From positions 1 to 34,743 of the IMG/VR virus record IMGVR_UViG_3300040801_003698: a DNA stretch of 34,743 nt; one strand, 5' to 3'. A program made the translations under genes and the position numbers. Below, one piece after another: positions 24,601 to 32,390 of this stretch. Every line of letters begins with the position of its first letter. The first letter of the stretch is position 1. Origin of the DNA: a virus. The notes below the pieces were generated by a model that had not been told where the DNA came from, did not search any database, and was given only the letters and a program-made list of their open reading frames with translations.

Positions 24601-26628
24601 GAAATGGCGGAACTACGCCAGCGGCGGATAGTTTCCCTGCGATCGCGCGATGCTCAAGGGCGGCTCCAATCTGAGGAGGACGACTGGCTCAACGTGGCCG
24701 AGCGGTTCAAGCAGACGGCTGGCAACCGCCAATTCAGCCTATTCAACATGGCCGATATTGGGGGAACTCAGAGAGACAACCCAGATCGCCAGAAAGAACT
24801 CCTCAACGAGAAACCCAAGATGGGACACAGCGATCGCATCAGCCTAGGTGAATCAGCCGAGCAGCAACTGATGTCCGAGATCCTTCCCTCCGTACTAGGG
24901 AACTTTGAGCAGGTGAATGATCCGGTGAGCCTCTATCCCGAGGTAACGTGGAATGGCCCCCACGCCTCCAAACAGCGCGTCCTCAAGATGGTTGAGGAAC
25001 AGAAGAAGGTAGGGGTTCACTTTGGGGCAGGGAGCGGCAAGAGTTCCATCATGCTAGGGGTATTCACTGAGTTAAAGGCCAAAGGGAAGGCTAAGCGCAC
25101 CATCATCGCCGCACCATCCGGTGTCGTTGGACAGTTCGCCGGGGAATGCTGCACCTTCTTGGAGCCTGGAAAGTACAACTTCAACGCCAACCTTGGGTAC
25201 GATCGCGCCAAACGGATGGAGTCCTACCGAGATCCAAACCTCGATATCCACGTCACGACACGAGAGAGCCTGACGAACGACTTGCTCTACATGATTCAAG
25301 AACACGCCGGGGTGGATGGGGAGACTTTCAAGGCGGCCAGTGAGGGCGATCGCCGCCAAATGTTGCTATCGGCTCTCCAGAAGGAAGGCATAGATCCTGC
25401 CGATATGGTGTTCTCTGTCGATGAGGCGCACGATGTCAGTCACCGTCGCGGCGTCGAAGCGTCCAATCGTTCCCTCGTCCTCGAAACCCTGGCCCACCTC
25501 TCGGGACATTACCTCTCCGCTACCGGAACTCCCACCAAGAATGATTTATCAGAGATGTACTCATTTCTGCATAGCGTCGCCCCTGAAAAGTTCAACGATG
25601 AAAAGGGTTTCCTGGCTACCTATGGGAGTGACACGATTGGCGCGAAACGGGCCCTGCAACGTGCTGTGGCTCCCTACTCCTACGCTGCATCCACAAAGCC
25701 GCGTTCCAAGGAAACCGGGGAACTCCTGAAAATGAATGAAAAGTCATCAAATATCAAACCCCATGAATATCAGACTCAGGAGCGCGATCGCATCACCCAG
25801 AACTACGACAAAATCTCTCAATGGTATGCCAAGGAAACTCCTAGGGTTATCGATCGCATCATGAAGGAAGAAGGGGCCATGCGTCCTTTATCCGGGGAAG
25901 ACTTCGCCCATGCCTGGGAAGACGAGGGGTTGAAGGCGGCGGTGGATGCGATCGCCTCTCCCGAGACTTGGGGCAAGATGTCGGATGAGCAGAAGAAGGC
26001 GGCAATTGGGGGGCAAGTGATGGCGTCAGGAGCGATTAAGAATGTTGCCCTTAACCGCCTCTACCACTTGGCCCCCTACGACAAGAATCCCAAGGCCCAA
26101 GAGACGGTGAAGATGTGTATGGATTATGTCAGAGAGCAGGGCAAACAGGGGGTGGTGTTTTCGGCGTCGTCCGAGGGGGCGGCGATGTTAGCTGAGCAGC
26201 TACGGGGACAAGGGGTGAATGTTGGTGTCATCGATGGCTCCCTCTCGGCTCAGCAAAAGTCCGAGGAACGCCTAAAGTTCACCGCAAAGGGTGCAGAGCG
26301 TGGCGAGTACGACATCCTGATTGCCACCGACGCGGCCCAAACTGGACTCAACCTGGCGTCAGGACGGTTCCTCATCCACTACGATGTGCCGATGACGAAG
26401 AAAGCCTATGATCAGCGATCGGCGCGGATTCACCGTCTTGGGCAAATCGCCGACACCGATATTCACACCATGATGCTCGACACTCCCGAGGAAAAGGTGG
26501 CCATGGCGCGAATGTCACGAAAGGGGGAGATGGGGGAAGTTCTCCAGTCTCGTTCCGAGGTGATGGATGACACGGGACTCGCTGGGGAAATTGAGCGGAT
26601 GCGCTTGGGCGAACGGAGATCGTCGTGA
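21661..26628 (+). CDS. Giant SNF2/DEAH-type helicase of the phage polyvalent class
   Basis: The 1655-residue protein has an N-terminal module with ARWITLHPNGKDD and GGAGGKLNQLHLSRLK, as in phage and plasmid polyvalent proteins. A polar, coiled-coil-rich region of about 1000 residues follows, then an SF2/SNF2 helicase: Walker A GAGSGKSS (1122-1129), DEAH (1254-1257), SATGTP (1286-1291), DAAQTGLN and RSARIHRLGQ (1586-1595). Polyvalent proteins are thought to be packaged in the virion and injected to protect or process incoming DNA; that role here is inference. The start at ATG 21661 follows AGGGGAAA. A second terminator pair follows the gene. Confidence 0.85.
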   Translation: MDILTGDRLWFLGNGEIEIVRGGRSHGFTWGAQSLQKDAGGELPDGARWITLHPNGKDDPDNYVRVVIRPNPDGSASVIGGAGGKLNQLHLSRLKSPEEWKENAKANREKRKEKENQLTDEQKRDREMARREGAIAKTENAKQTLNTLREHGIESGITDEQLRELDTPPQTDADESEWKAWKANAKQVSDRAKAIQNAYEHKLVTDNEALASAFLGEENTLGDVGAKVIVDRAHVAASPDGDVVSSVNRLPSGDWLVRNGGDGEDKVYDRWEDAAKEHVANVVLNEQERGGDRTQAEDFYDPSQWITSPEEELPEGFTFKAEAAAAIAALAAERKAGEKNTKYAEKAIERGKPYAPGYDVDATDEDVLASIQDKAKLYDDAFTHNKLLDMVDDRTAKDLQAHVSNGGYSSLADLASDILKVNTVNRAVVEAVGHNEAAKLLAYQARQNLTPAEYERATQAQAALHARESTRIANEAIAATQPMMERLSSANDEMLAIEEGALKEQRQITPDEQLAIDNLSHEAHELKAAIDKRLGTTVGSLQASAALVAALEGKPDSLRFVGSGNLKSTADLVPQMWGDRGEDTPQQTLFDRYGLTPDDFEIIPGDGGEQSIKINPSGVEKLAKAEGVQEDREAYEKAQAIKRGELDEPDFTPSGFKYRPKSTYTDAPKEANQFGVSFDPPQGTGDDSVREELLQYVGARVANGSNPMDVFGELHSQEFAESLNDAEQVGRVIQALDRQFFRESEEKGGYIDEKSVISAFREYAEFEATRQREKGLASGEAIHKQKITDKDAAIEASHRALSAMPMARVAFKPTKTRRERRWMREYAITEIMGETIREDAIASKQEKEQEKAEEPGLFGAMDFSATVRLTEQEKAMGLTESDVASQMASASAESNREASGGQSQSAPKTQWDEFVDMLGGERQAYEAVEDRVRGQFLHRFSQAYNRMASSPIALASQQQSGAKGVAMAMLSPDDRDRHSKEMAELRQRRIVSLRSRDAQGRLQSEEDDWLNVAERFKQTAGNRQFSLFNMADIGGTQRDNPDRQKELLNEKPKMGHSDRISLGESAEQQLMSEILPSVLGNFEQVNDPVSLYPEVTWNGPHASKQRVLKMVEEQKKVGVHFGAGSGKSSIMLGVFTELKAKGKAKRTIIAAPSGVVGQFAGECCTFLEPGKYNFNANLGYDRAKRMESYRDPNLDIHVTTRESLTNDLLYMIQEHAGVDGETFKAASEGDRRQMLLSALQKEGIDPADMVFSVDEAHDVSHRRGVEASNRSLVLETLAHLSGHYLSATGTPTKNDLSEMYSFLHSVAPEKFNDEKGFLATYGSDTIGAKRALQRAVAPYSYAASTKPRSKETGELLKMNEKSSNIKPHEYQTQERDRITQNYDKISQWYAKETPRVIDRIMKEEGAMRPLSGEDFAHAWEDEGLKAAVDAIASPETWGKMSDEQKKAAIGGQVMASGAIKNVALNRLYHLAPYDKNPKAQETVKMCMDYVREQGKQGVVFSASSEGAAMLAEQLRGQGVNVGVIDGSLSAQQKSEERLKFTAKGAERGEYDILIATDAAQTGLNLASGRFLIHYDVPMTKKAYDQRSARIHRLGQIADTDIHTMMLDTPEEKVAMARMSRKGEMGEVLQSRSEVMDDTGLAGEIERMRLGERRSS

Positions 26629-26673
26629 TATCATTTCTTTCAGATGAACGGACACGCGATTACGACTGATCTT

Positions 26674-26699
26674 GGAGGGCGGCTAGTCCCTCCTTTTTT
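26674..26699 (+). terminator. Rho-independent terminator after the giant helicase gene
   Basis: GGAGGG (26674-26679) and CCCTCC (26688-26693) with an eight-base loop are followed by six T. It lies about 45 bases after the helicase stop. Confidence 0.85.
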
Positions 26700-26707
26700 A
26701 TGCAGCA

Positions 26708-26736
26708 AAAACCCCGCCGGGGAAGGGCGGGGTTTT
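26708..26736. terminator. Bidirectional terminator between convergent units
   Basis: AAAACCCCGCC (26708-26718) and GGCGGGGTTTT (26726-26736) form an 11-base-pair stem with T-runs on either strand. It separates the plus-strand helicase gene from the minus-strand unit that ends at 26754, and should stop transcription from both sides. Confidence 0.85.
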
Positions 26737-26753
26737 GTCTTTTTGTGGGGTAG

Positions 26754-27248
26754 TTAGAATCCTACAAAGTTAGGGGTGAAGTCTCGCTCGTCTAAGTCGA
26801 TTTTCCGGGGTTGATAGGACAACTTGAACAGAGCCTTTTCGATTGTCTGCCCTGCCCCCATGATGTACCCCGATCGCTTGGACTTAAAGACTTCCCATCC
26901 CTCATCTAAGCCATCGAGCTTAAGGCAGTATTCGCCCACCGCCTCCCGAGGAACGATCGCAACCTTGGTTTCGGGGTGGGGGGCGATCGCCCGCCCGTGA
27001 AAGTCAAACTCTCGCTTTGCCCGAATCCAGAGGAAATCCTGTTTTCGTTTCGTGATCTTGACTTGGAAGATGTTTAGTCCAACCTTACCGTAGGGGCCGT
27101 CAACCCACAGTTGGGATGAGGTGTAGGCGTCGTCAGAGGGCAGTCCATTCAGTCCTGTCACTGATGCGTTGATTAGATTTTTGAATGCCTCGAACTGGAG
27201 GAGGCGATCGTAGTTGAGGGGTTTTAGGTTGGTGGTTGTCATTGTCAT
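26754..27248 (-). CDS. Hypothetical protein, last gene of the 28456 unit
   Basis: The 164-residue protein contains a beta-rich middle (LWVDGPYGKVGLNIFQVKIT) and a C-terminal helix (GAGQTIEKALFKLSYQ). I do not recognise a family. The C-terminal TIEKALFKL recalls TLEGAIAQL of the 8723-9040 product, but the likeness is too short to claim kinship. The start is ATG at 27248 or in-frame ATG at 27242, after AAGAAGACAAGACA, a non-Shine-Dalgarno leader found also before other minus-strand genes. Confidence 0.6.
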   Translation of the reverse strand: MTMTTTNLKPLNYDRLLQFEAFKNLINASVTGLNGLPSDDAYTSSQLWVDGPYGKVGLNIFQVKITKRKQDFLWIRAKREFDFHGRAIAPHPETKVAIVPREAVGEYCLKLDGLDEGWEVFKSKRSGYIMGAGQTIEKALFKLSYQPRKIDLDERDFTPNFVGF

Positions 27249-27260
27249 TGTCTTGTCTTC

Positions 27261-27776
27261 TTAATTAGTTGTGTTTGTGTGAGAATCCAACGGACGTGCA
27301 GCCGATATGAATTTCATCTCGAAGATGTGCGCTTGAACTAGATCACTGTCCATGTCCCCCATAATGAAACTGTTTTTGCGATCGCAGATGCAATCATAGT
27401 CACTCTCTAGCACCCCCACAAACTTGGTGCCGGGCTTCCTGAAGCCACCCTTGGGAGAGCGGATCTCGGTAGTGCGTCCACCTCTGCTCACTTTGATCAG
27501 GGTTTCCCCCTTGTCGGGGCAAAAGTAGATCGCCTCCAAGTGAGGAAAGCGTTGTAGGATGCGGTACATCCGAGCAACTACCCAGCTTTCCTCGTGGAAG
27601 CCATACCAGATCCCCGCCTGATTACTTAGCCCAACACAGGTGTAACCCTCGCTTTGGCTTTTCTCTAGGATTTTCGGGGCGTGATCCGCCATAGTGCCGT
27701 CGTAGATACTCTCTGGGAATTTTTTTGCATATTCTAAGAGAGTCCAGTCAATGTCAAAAATGCCAAATCTTTTCAT
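27261..27776 (-). CDS. HAD-superfamily phosphatase (PNK 3'-phosphatase/HisB-like)
   Basis: The 171-residue protein has the four HAD motifs: DIDWT (8-12, nucleophile and acid Asp), SNQ (51-53), GFRKP with Lys114, and GDMDSDL (140-146). Subfamily IIIA HAD enzymes with SNQ-G and RKP include polynucleotide 3'-phosphatases and histidinol-phosphate phosphatases. In a phage, repair of 3'-phosphate ends or dephosphorylation of a nucleotide is plausible, but the substrate is not determined. The long frame to 27860 would overlap the upstream gene, while ATG at 27776 is coupled to that gene's stop by a four-base overlap, so I chose it. Confidence 0.8.
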   Translation of the reverse strand: MKRFGIFDIDWTLLEYAKKFPESIYDGTMADHAPKILEKSQSEGYTCVGLSNQAGIWYGFHEESWVVARMYRILQRFPHLEAIYFCPDKGETLIKVSRGGRTTEIRSPKGGFRKPGTKFVGVLESDYDCICDRKNSFIMGDMDSDLVQAHIFEMKFISAARPLDSHTNTTN

Positions 27777-28153
27777 TTCTTTTCTCCGGTGATGGGTACG
27801 CGATCGCACCAAGCCAGTGCGGCGGCGATCGCGTCTTCTTTCTCTTGAAACCCCTCCCACGATCGAGATTCACAAGGGTAGGAGTTCACAACTCGAACCA
27901 TGAGCCATTGGTATTGAGGCATGATCCCTTGGGGCGATCGCACCACGGAGACGTAGGAGAACTCTGCCCCTACGGAACCCTCGCAACAGTCGTACTCAAC
28001 CGAATCCCCATCGTTTAGCGCCTTTACCAACGCCTGACGGCTGGGATACTCCTCTAGCATGGCAAGGTATCCCCGACGCTCATCTTCTCGTTCGAGGCGA
28101 TCGCGTAATTCCCTGATCGCCCGTAATTCTCCTCCACTCAATAAGTTTTGCAT
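27773..28153 (-). CDS. Hypothetical protein
   Basis: The 126-residue protein has an N-terminal charged helix (LRAIRELRDRLEREDERRGY), a middle with CC (YDCCEGSVGAEF) and a C-terminal Ala-rich helix ending in WCDRVPITGEKK. No family is recognised. It is the second gene of its unit and is coupled to the HAD phosphatase by a four-base overlap. The leader before the ATG reads GATCAAGACAA, the AAGACAA-type motif. Confidence 0.6.
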   Translation of the reverse strand: MQNLLSGGELRAIRELRDRLEREDERRGYLAMLEEYPSRQALVKALNDGDSVEYDCCEGSVGAEFSYVSVVRSPQGIMPQYQWLMVRVVNSYPCESRSWEGFQEKEDAIAAALAWCDRVPITGEKK

Positions 28154-28165
28154 TTGTCTTGATCC

Positions 28166-28456
28166 TCAGTAGGTGGTAACGGGAGTGAAGGTAACACCAG
28201 TGAAGGGCCCAACAGTAACGGGAACACCCATCATCATTTCGTTTGCCATGGTGTCGCCGGTAACACGGGTGCGGTTCCCGTTGGAGTCCAAGCAAATCAC
28301 CATCGTCGGAAACTGAATCCCGCAGGCGGTGTGAGAGGCGACGATGAACCCGCGAATGCCGGGGGCGCTGTAAGTACCAGCGTTTTCGTATCCACAAACA
28401 CGCATTACGTTGATGTTGCTGATGATGTTGTTGAAGGCGATCTGTTGGCGGTTCAT
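28166..28456 (-). CDS. Hypothetical protein, first gene of its unit
   Basis: The 96-residue protein is rich in Gly, Thr and Val, without charged stretches, and carries three Cys (Cys21, Cys45, Cys55). I do not recognise a family. It follows the promoter at 28487-28516 with a good ribosome binding site (GAGGGGAAA). Being first behind a promoter with operator, it may be expressed early. It could be a small beta-barrel or metal-binding protein, but I have no firm evidence. Confidence 0.6.
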   Translation of the reverse strand: MNRQQIAFNNIISNINVMRVCGYENAGTYSAPGIRGFIVASHTACGIQFPTMVICLDSNGNRTRVTGDTMANEMMMGVPVTVGPFTGVTFTPVTTY

Positions 28457-28486
28457 GGGTGTTTCCCCTCTTTCTTAACTACCCTT

Positions 28487-28516
28487 AGTGTATCGCACCT
28501 ACTAGGATAAGTGCAA
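28487..28516 (-). promoter_or_regulatory. Promoter of the 28456 unit
   Basis: On the minus strand, -35 TTGCAC (28511-28516) and -10 TACACT (28487-28492) are separated by 18 bases, followed by AAGGGTAGTTAAGA. The -10 and the downstream AGTTAAGA match the promoters at 10432 and 8688. Confidence 0.8.
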
Positions 28517-28520
28517 CCCT

Positions 28521-28539
28521 TTGTTACAATCAGTTACAA
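28521..28539. promoter_or_regulatory. Dyad operator-like site of the 28456 promoter
   Basis: TTGTTACAATCAGTTACAA is a dyad with one mismatch, the same spacing and position (directly upstream of the -35) as the sites at 8721 and 10465. It lies just before the terminator of the reductase unit. Confidence 0.6.
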
Positions 28540-28542
28540 TAA

Positions 28543-28571
28543 TCCCCCTGTCGAGGTAAGTTGCAGGGGGA
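28543..28571 (-). terminator. Terminator of the reductase/methylase unit
   Basis: TCCCCCTG (28543-28550) and CAGGGGGA (28564-28571) pair over eight bases with a 13-base loop; on the minus strand TTATTGT follows. It lies 42 bases after the reductase stop and upstream of the next promoter, insulating the two units. The T-run is broken, so termination may be partial. Confidence 0.7.
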
Positions 28572-28612
28572 CGGTATTGAGGTAGGGCGACATAGACGCC
28601 GCCCATGGGTTC

Positions 28613-31600
28613 TTATCCTTTTCTAATCTCGCATCCCATCGAGTCGCACCCACTGGGGCCTTCGGCGTCGCCCCAAGTTCCAGCATATTGGTTGAGCGCC
28701 CGTTGTAGGGGAGTGCGGGCCGATAGGGTGATGCGATCGCACTCTACCTGATAGCGATCCTCAGAGATAGGCTCAAAGGGGAGGCGAGGGAACGTGAGGT
28801 TTGCGGTTGAGCGCGACATCATCGCCATGCTCACATAGCCCTCGTCATCGCGAATCGCCTCATAGATTCGTTGGGCAACCGCCGGTATCTCCGACTCAGA
28901 CAACTCTAGGGTTCCCGAGGTGTTGTGGCGGGTGTAGTGGCGTTGGTGCTGCATATAGAAGTCGAACTGGGCCAGTGCGGGTAGGTTTCCGATATCAACC
29001 GAGTCAACTCCTGGCATATTCGCCCAACTCACCTCACAGGGGATTTCGATCAACCAGGTATGGCAGCGCGGATCAAAGGGGTTGTTGAGAAGTTGTCCGT
29101 CGTCGTCGGTGTCGAATTGTCCGGGAACCACCCGGTAACCAGCATCCATACAGGCCCGTGCGATCGGACTCCCCGCGTCGAAGGTGATGCGGCGGATGTA
29201 CCGCAAAGACTTTGGAGGATGCCACCCTGGAGAGGCCCCGGTGAGTAGAGACTTGCTTCCCGATGGCTGGATGGCCGTAGAGCGGTTGGGAGCCTTGAGG
29301 TTGTGCTTGTCGCAGTATTCCGCCACGGTTTCCTCAACGACTTCGCGCCACATATTTAGGTAGAACGCCTCCATGGTGTGGAAGTAGTCCCCTTGAGTTG
29401 CAAACCCGCTCGGAGAGTCTGGGAACAACTTATGGAGGGGGTTAGCAACTTCTTCTCCCCAGGTGCGATCGCGCCCATTCTCCCACCACTTCAACCAGTC
29501 CGCCCCAAAGAGAGTCACAAAGAAGTCGAAAGATCCAGTGAAGGTGACAGCCACAATGGGATCTAAGTCGCGGGCCAGTTGGTGGCGAGGGTGGATGAAC
29601 CCACGCTTAAGCGCAGCGGCGGCGTAGAGGGCGCAGGCTTTGAAGCTGTCGAGTTGTTCTTCGAGGTTATGGGGGTGGACGCGGTTCAAGTGGACTTCGC
29701 TAAGGTTGCAGTGAAAGTCCTTCCCGATGATTTCGCCGCAATTGTGAGCAACAAACCCGTTCCCATCAAACTGATGAGCGCCTGGAACCGTGCAGTCGAA
29801 GACTTCTTCTACGCCGTCTTCAATAATCTCCTTAATGGTGGCAACAAACCGTTCCCGATTTTGGGTGCGCTTGTATCCTGAGAGCAGGCGTTCGAGCTTC
29901 CCACGCTTATCGGGTGAGCGGAATCCCACCACATCCTGATAGGTGAACAGGTTATCGTTTGCGATAACGAGTTCGTGGTTTGCCTTGCAGTGGTAAAGTG
30001 TCGGACTGCGATCGCTTCCAGGTAGTAAGCGCTCCCCTTCTTCCCGGCGATTCTCATAAATCTTGGACTGAATCCCAAGGCGGGCCAGCATTCGCTGAGC
30101 GCGGGTGAGGGTTGAGAGCGTTGATTGAGATAGGCGAACGCTTCCCCCCTTAGACAAGTTGCCTTGCACCGAACCATCAGCGTCAAACAGTCCCTGAAGT
30201 AGTCCCCGGTGAAAATCATAACTAGATCGCTCAATGGCGTCAGTCATGCTCTTAGCTTTGCGTGTGACACCGAATCGTTCGCATAACCCCCCTAAGAACG
30301 TCGTGCCTACTTGCAGGAAGTCACCCTGGGATGGGCGGTAGGCGGTGAGGCTGCGATCGCATCCAGAACTCTTGATGCAGGTGAGCGCGTGTTCTGCCAT
30401 CTCTTTCTGATGTTCACCCCAGTACCGAAGCAATCCAGTGGGTGATTTTGAGGAACCTTGGTCCAGTGAACCATTGCCAATGAGGTTGCCGATCATCCAT
30501 CCCTCCTCATGCGTACCATCTCCATCCCATCCCATGGTGATGTCTCGGTGATTATGTAGTTTGACGCGATCGCCCGGTTTCAATTCCCCAGCTTCTACCC
30601 ATTCAGTGTATTGCGCGTTTTGCGTCTGGGCTGTGACTTTGAGGAGCTTGTGGTTTCGGGTGAGTCGGAGGTTATACCCTTCTTGGGTGCTGAGCTTAAC
30701 AACAGGTTTAACACCATTCGAGAAGAATCCCGCCTGAGTGGTTGAGAATAGCTCGCCATTGATATAGACGGAGGTTTGGGCCCCAAGCAAGTCCTTAACC
30801 TGACGTGGGCCATCAGCGGTGTGAATCCAGGTGTCGGACGTGACGCAGGGATTCAGCCCGATCGCCTCTCGGATGTATTCCTGGCGGGGTAGGGGGAGAT
30901 TGCGCCCATACTTCTCGCGGTGGCAGTGGTTGAGAAACGCCATTGCCTCGATTTTGCGCCCGTTCCCCATGTCGTAGAGGCGTAGAAAAGATTTCTTGCG
31001 GGGTTCTGTGTCAAGGATATCGGCGGCGACGCGGGCGATCGTCTCCCCGCCCCATTGGATGGCCCCCTCACCGCACTCAAACTGAAGACGCACAGAATCC
31101 TCGCATTCTTTCAACGTGGGCTTGTGGGTGAAGACTCGGGTATGGTTGGCGGTGATTAGGTGCTTTTTCTTCTCGTCAGCCACCCATTCACCATTAGGAA
31201 GCTGGGAGTACACGCCCATCTTGCACTGGGCAAATTCAGTGTCGCGTTCGCTACCCTGATTGATATTTGCAGTCCGCCGAACACCACCAGCCACCACGGC
31301 CAACGCTGATGCTGAGAAGATATAAGCACAATCCGTCGCTGTCGGCTTGCGCCCAATGCAGTCATTGAGCGCGTCGGCGGCGATCGCAAACATATCGGGC
31401 AACTTGGCGGGGTTCGAGACTCCCCCAAACCCTTTCAGGATTTCCCCCTTCGGACGGACATTGCCGAGATCAATAGCCACCATGAGCGGGTTGTCACTGA
31501 AGTTTGGATCGCTCGACAATTCTAATAAGGAACGGTAGGCGTCACACCATCCCTGGCGACTATCGCCGACGGTGATAACAACCCCCTCATCTCCAATCCC

Positions 31601-32113
31601 GTCCCCCGAGGTGAACTGCTCAACAATGGTGTCGTCTTGCCGCAGAACAGCGGCGATCGTGCCAATGGGAGTCGTTACTGTCACATCTAGGCGGCGGCGG
31701 ATGACGGGGAGGTTGGCGATCGCTGAATCCGTCAAGACTCGTCCCGTCCCCGAACCCATCATGGCTAGATTCATCAACTCACCAAACACGTCCCACGAAT
31801 CGACGTGCATTGACGTGCAGTTGAAAATCCCCGAATAGTTCTCGGGCTTCTCTAACCAAGGTGTGCCAGCGACGAACAAGGCCCGCCCACTTGGGAAGGA
31901 TTTAGCTGATTGGAACTGGCGTAGGGTGAGATCCATTTCACTAAGGGTAAACTCCCCTAACTCACAAAAGTAGCGATGGACGCGCGTAACGGTGTCGTTC
32001 CAGGTTTCCCGCGTCCCGTCATCCTTGAGGCGACAGTACGATCGCGCCCGCAGCGGATCGAACGTCTTGACTTCCGGGGTGATGGCTTGTTGGAAGGGGT
32101 TAGGCTGCGACAT
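28613..32113 (-). CDS. nrdJ: Class II (adenosylcobalamin-dependent) ribonucleotide reductase with intein
   Basis: The 1166-residue precursor includes a 369-residue intein (residues 423-791); the spliced enzyme would have 797 residues, like monomeric class II reductases. It converts ribonucleotides to deoxyribonucleotides using a thiyl radical made from adenosylcobalamin. The conserved LNPCGEI motif, with the radical Cys, is reconstituted only after splicing (LNP before, CGEI after). C-terminal CDSMGC is the shuttle Cys pair. The ATG at 32113 follows AGAGGAAA and overlaps the small upstream gene by 14 bases. Its cofactor could be supplied with help of the CobA-like fusion at 2549-3628. Flanking methylase genes share the unit. 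Confidence 0.9.
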   Translation of the reverse strand: MSQPNPFQQAITPEVKTFDPLRARSYCRLKDDGTRETWNDTVTRVHRYFCELGEFTLSEMDLTLRQFQSAKSFPSGRALFVAGTPWLEKPENYSGIFNCTSMHVDSWDVFGELMNLAMMGSGTGRVLTDSAIANLPVIRRRLDVTVTTPIGTIAAVLRQDDTIVEQFTSGDGIGDEGVVITVGDSRQGWCDAYRSLLELSSDPNFSDNPLMVAIDLGNVRPKGEILKGFGGVSNPAKLPDMFAIAADALNDCIGRKPTATDCAYIFSASALAVVAGGVRRTANINQGSERDTEFAQCKMGVYSQLPNGEWVADEKKKHLITANHTRVFTHKPTLKECEDSVRLQFECGEGAIQWGGETIARVAADILDTEPRKKSFLRLYDMGNGRKIEAMAFLNHCHREKYGRNLPLPRQEYIREAIGLNPCVTSDTWIHTADGPRQVKDLLGAQTSVYINGELFSTTQAGFFSNGVKPVVKLSTQEGYNLRLTRNHKLLKVTAQTQNAQYTEWVEAGELKPGDRVKLHNHRDITMGWDGDGTHEEGWMIGNLIGNGSLDQGSSKSPTGLLRYWGEHQKEMAEHALTCIKSSGCDRSLTAYRPSQGDFLQVGTTFLGGLCERFGVTRKAKSMTDAIERSSYDFHRGLLQGLFDADGSVQGNLSKGGSVRLSQSTLSTLTRAQRMLARLGIQSKIYENRREEGERLLPGSDRSPTLYHCKANHELVIANDNLFTYQDVVGFRSPDKRGKLERLLSGYKRTQNRERFVATIKEIIEDGVEEVFDCTVPGAHQFDGNGFVAHNCGEIIGKDFHCNLSEVHLNRVHPHNLEEQLDSFKACALYAAAALKRGFIHPRHQLARDLDPIVAVTFTGSFDFFVTLFGADWLKWWENGRDRTWGEEVANPLHKLFPDSPSGFATQGDYFHTMEAFYLNMWREVVEETVAEYCDKHNLKAPNRSTAIQPSGSKSLLTGASPGWHPPKSLRYIRRITFDAGSPIARACMDAGYRVVPGQFDTDDDGQLLNNPFDPRCHTWLIEIPCEVSWANMPGVDSVDIGNLPALAQFDFYMQHQRHYTRHNTSGTLELSESEIPAVAQRIYEAIRDDEGYVSMAMMSRSTANLTFPRLPFEPISEDRYQVECDRITLSARTPLQRALNQYAGTWGDAEGPSGCDSMGCEIRKG
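29741..30847 (-). other. Intein with LAGLIDADG homing endonuclease domain
   Basis: Within the reductase, the intein begins with Cys1 (codon at 30845-30847) and ends with His-Asn (29741-29746), and the first extein residue is Cys (29738-29740). Splicing block A is CVTSDTWIHT, block B has LTRNH (intein residues 62-66), and the C-terminal blocks are VEEVFDCTVP and GNGFVAHN. Two LAGLIDADG-type helices, GWMIGNLIGNGSL (about 116-128) and LLQGLFDADGSV (216-227), indicate a homing endonuclease. Both Asp/Asn metal positions appear as GNG and DADG, so the first helix has an Asn where Asp is usual, which may affect cutting. Confidence 0.92.
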
Positions 32114-32390
32114 GATATGTTTCCTCTAATGTGTGCATGATTGCGAGTTTGGCGTTATGGTGATTGAGCCAAAATAGGGTTCTCGGTTCTGGTTCGTCAT
32201 TGCTTCCCGCGCGGCGAACCATCCAAGTGGGAAATAGGGTATCGAGGGGGATGTGACATTCCAGCTTCCGGGTTGCAACTCCAGGTTCAACCCAGAGAAC
32301 GCAAACCGGCGCGATCGCCTCCATCTGAATGCCAGCGGGATCCTCAAAGATATCCCCCGCTTTTTGGGGGAACATTACAATCGGTTTCAA
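32100..32390 (-). CDS. Small hypothetical protein in the reductase unit
   Basis: The 96-residue protein begins KPIVMFPQKAGDIFEDPAGI and ends near the reductase start, which it overlaps by 14 bases; its own ATG overlaps the cytosine-methylase stop by four bases. The overlaps strongly support co-translation. I do not recognise a family. The segment PVCVLWVEPG is hydrophobic but too short for a membrane helix. A role with the reductase or methylases is only suggested by position. Confidence 0.6.
   Translation of the reverse strand: MKPIVMFPQKAGDIFEDPAGIQMEAIAPVCVLWVEPGVATRKLECHIPLDTLFPTWMVRRAGSNDEPEPRTLFWLNHHNAKLAIMHTLEETYHVAA

Noticed and set aside
26754-27248. Paralogy with the 8723-9040 product
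   Set aside because: Only a nine-residue helix (TIEKALFKL versus TLEGAIAQL) is similar; that is too short to claim common origin.
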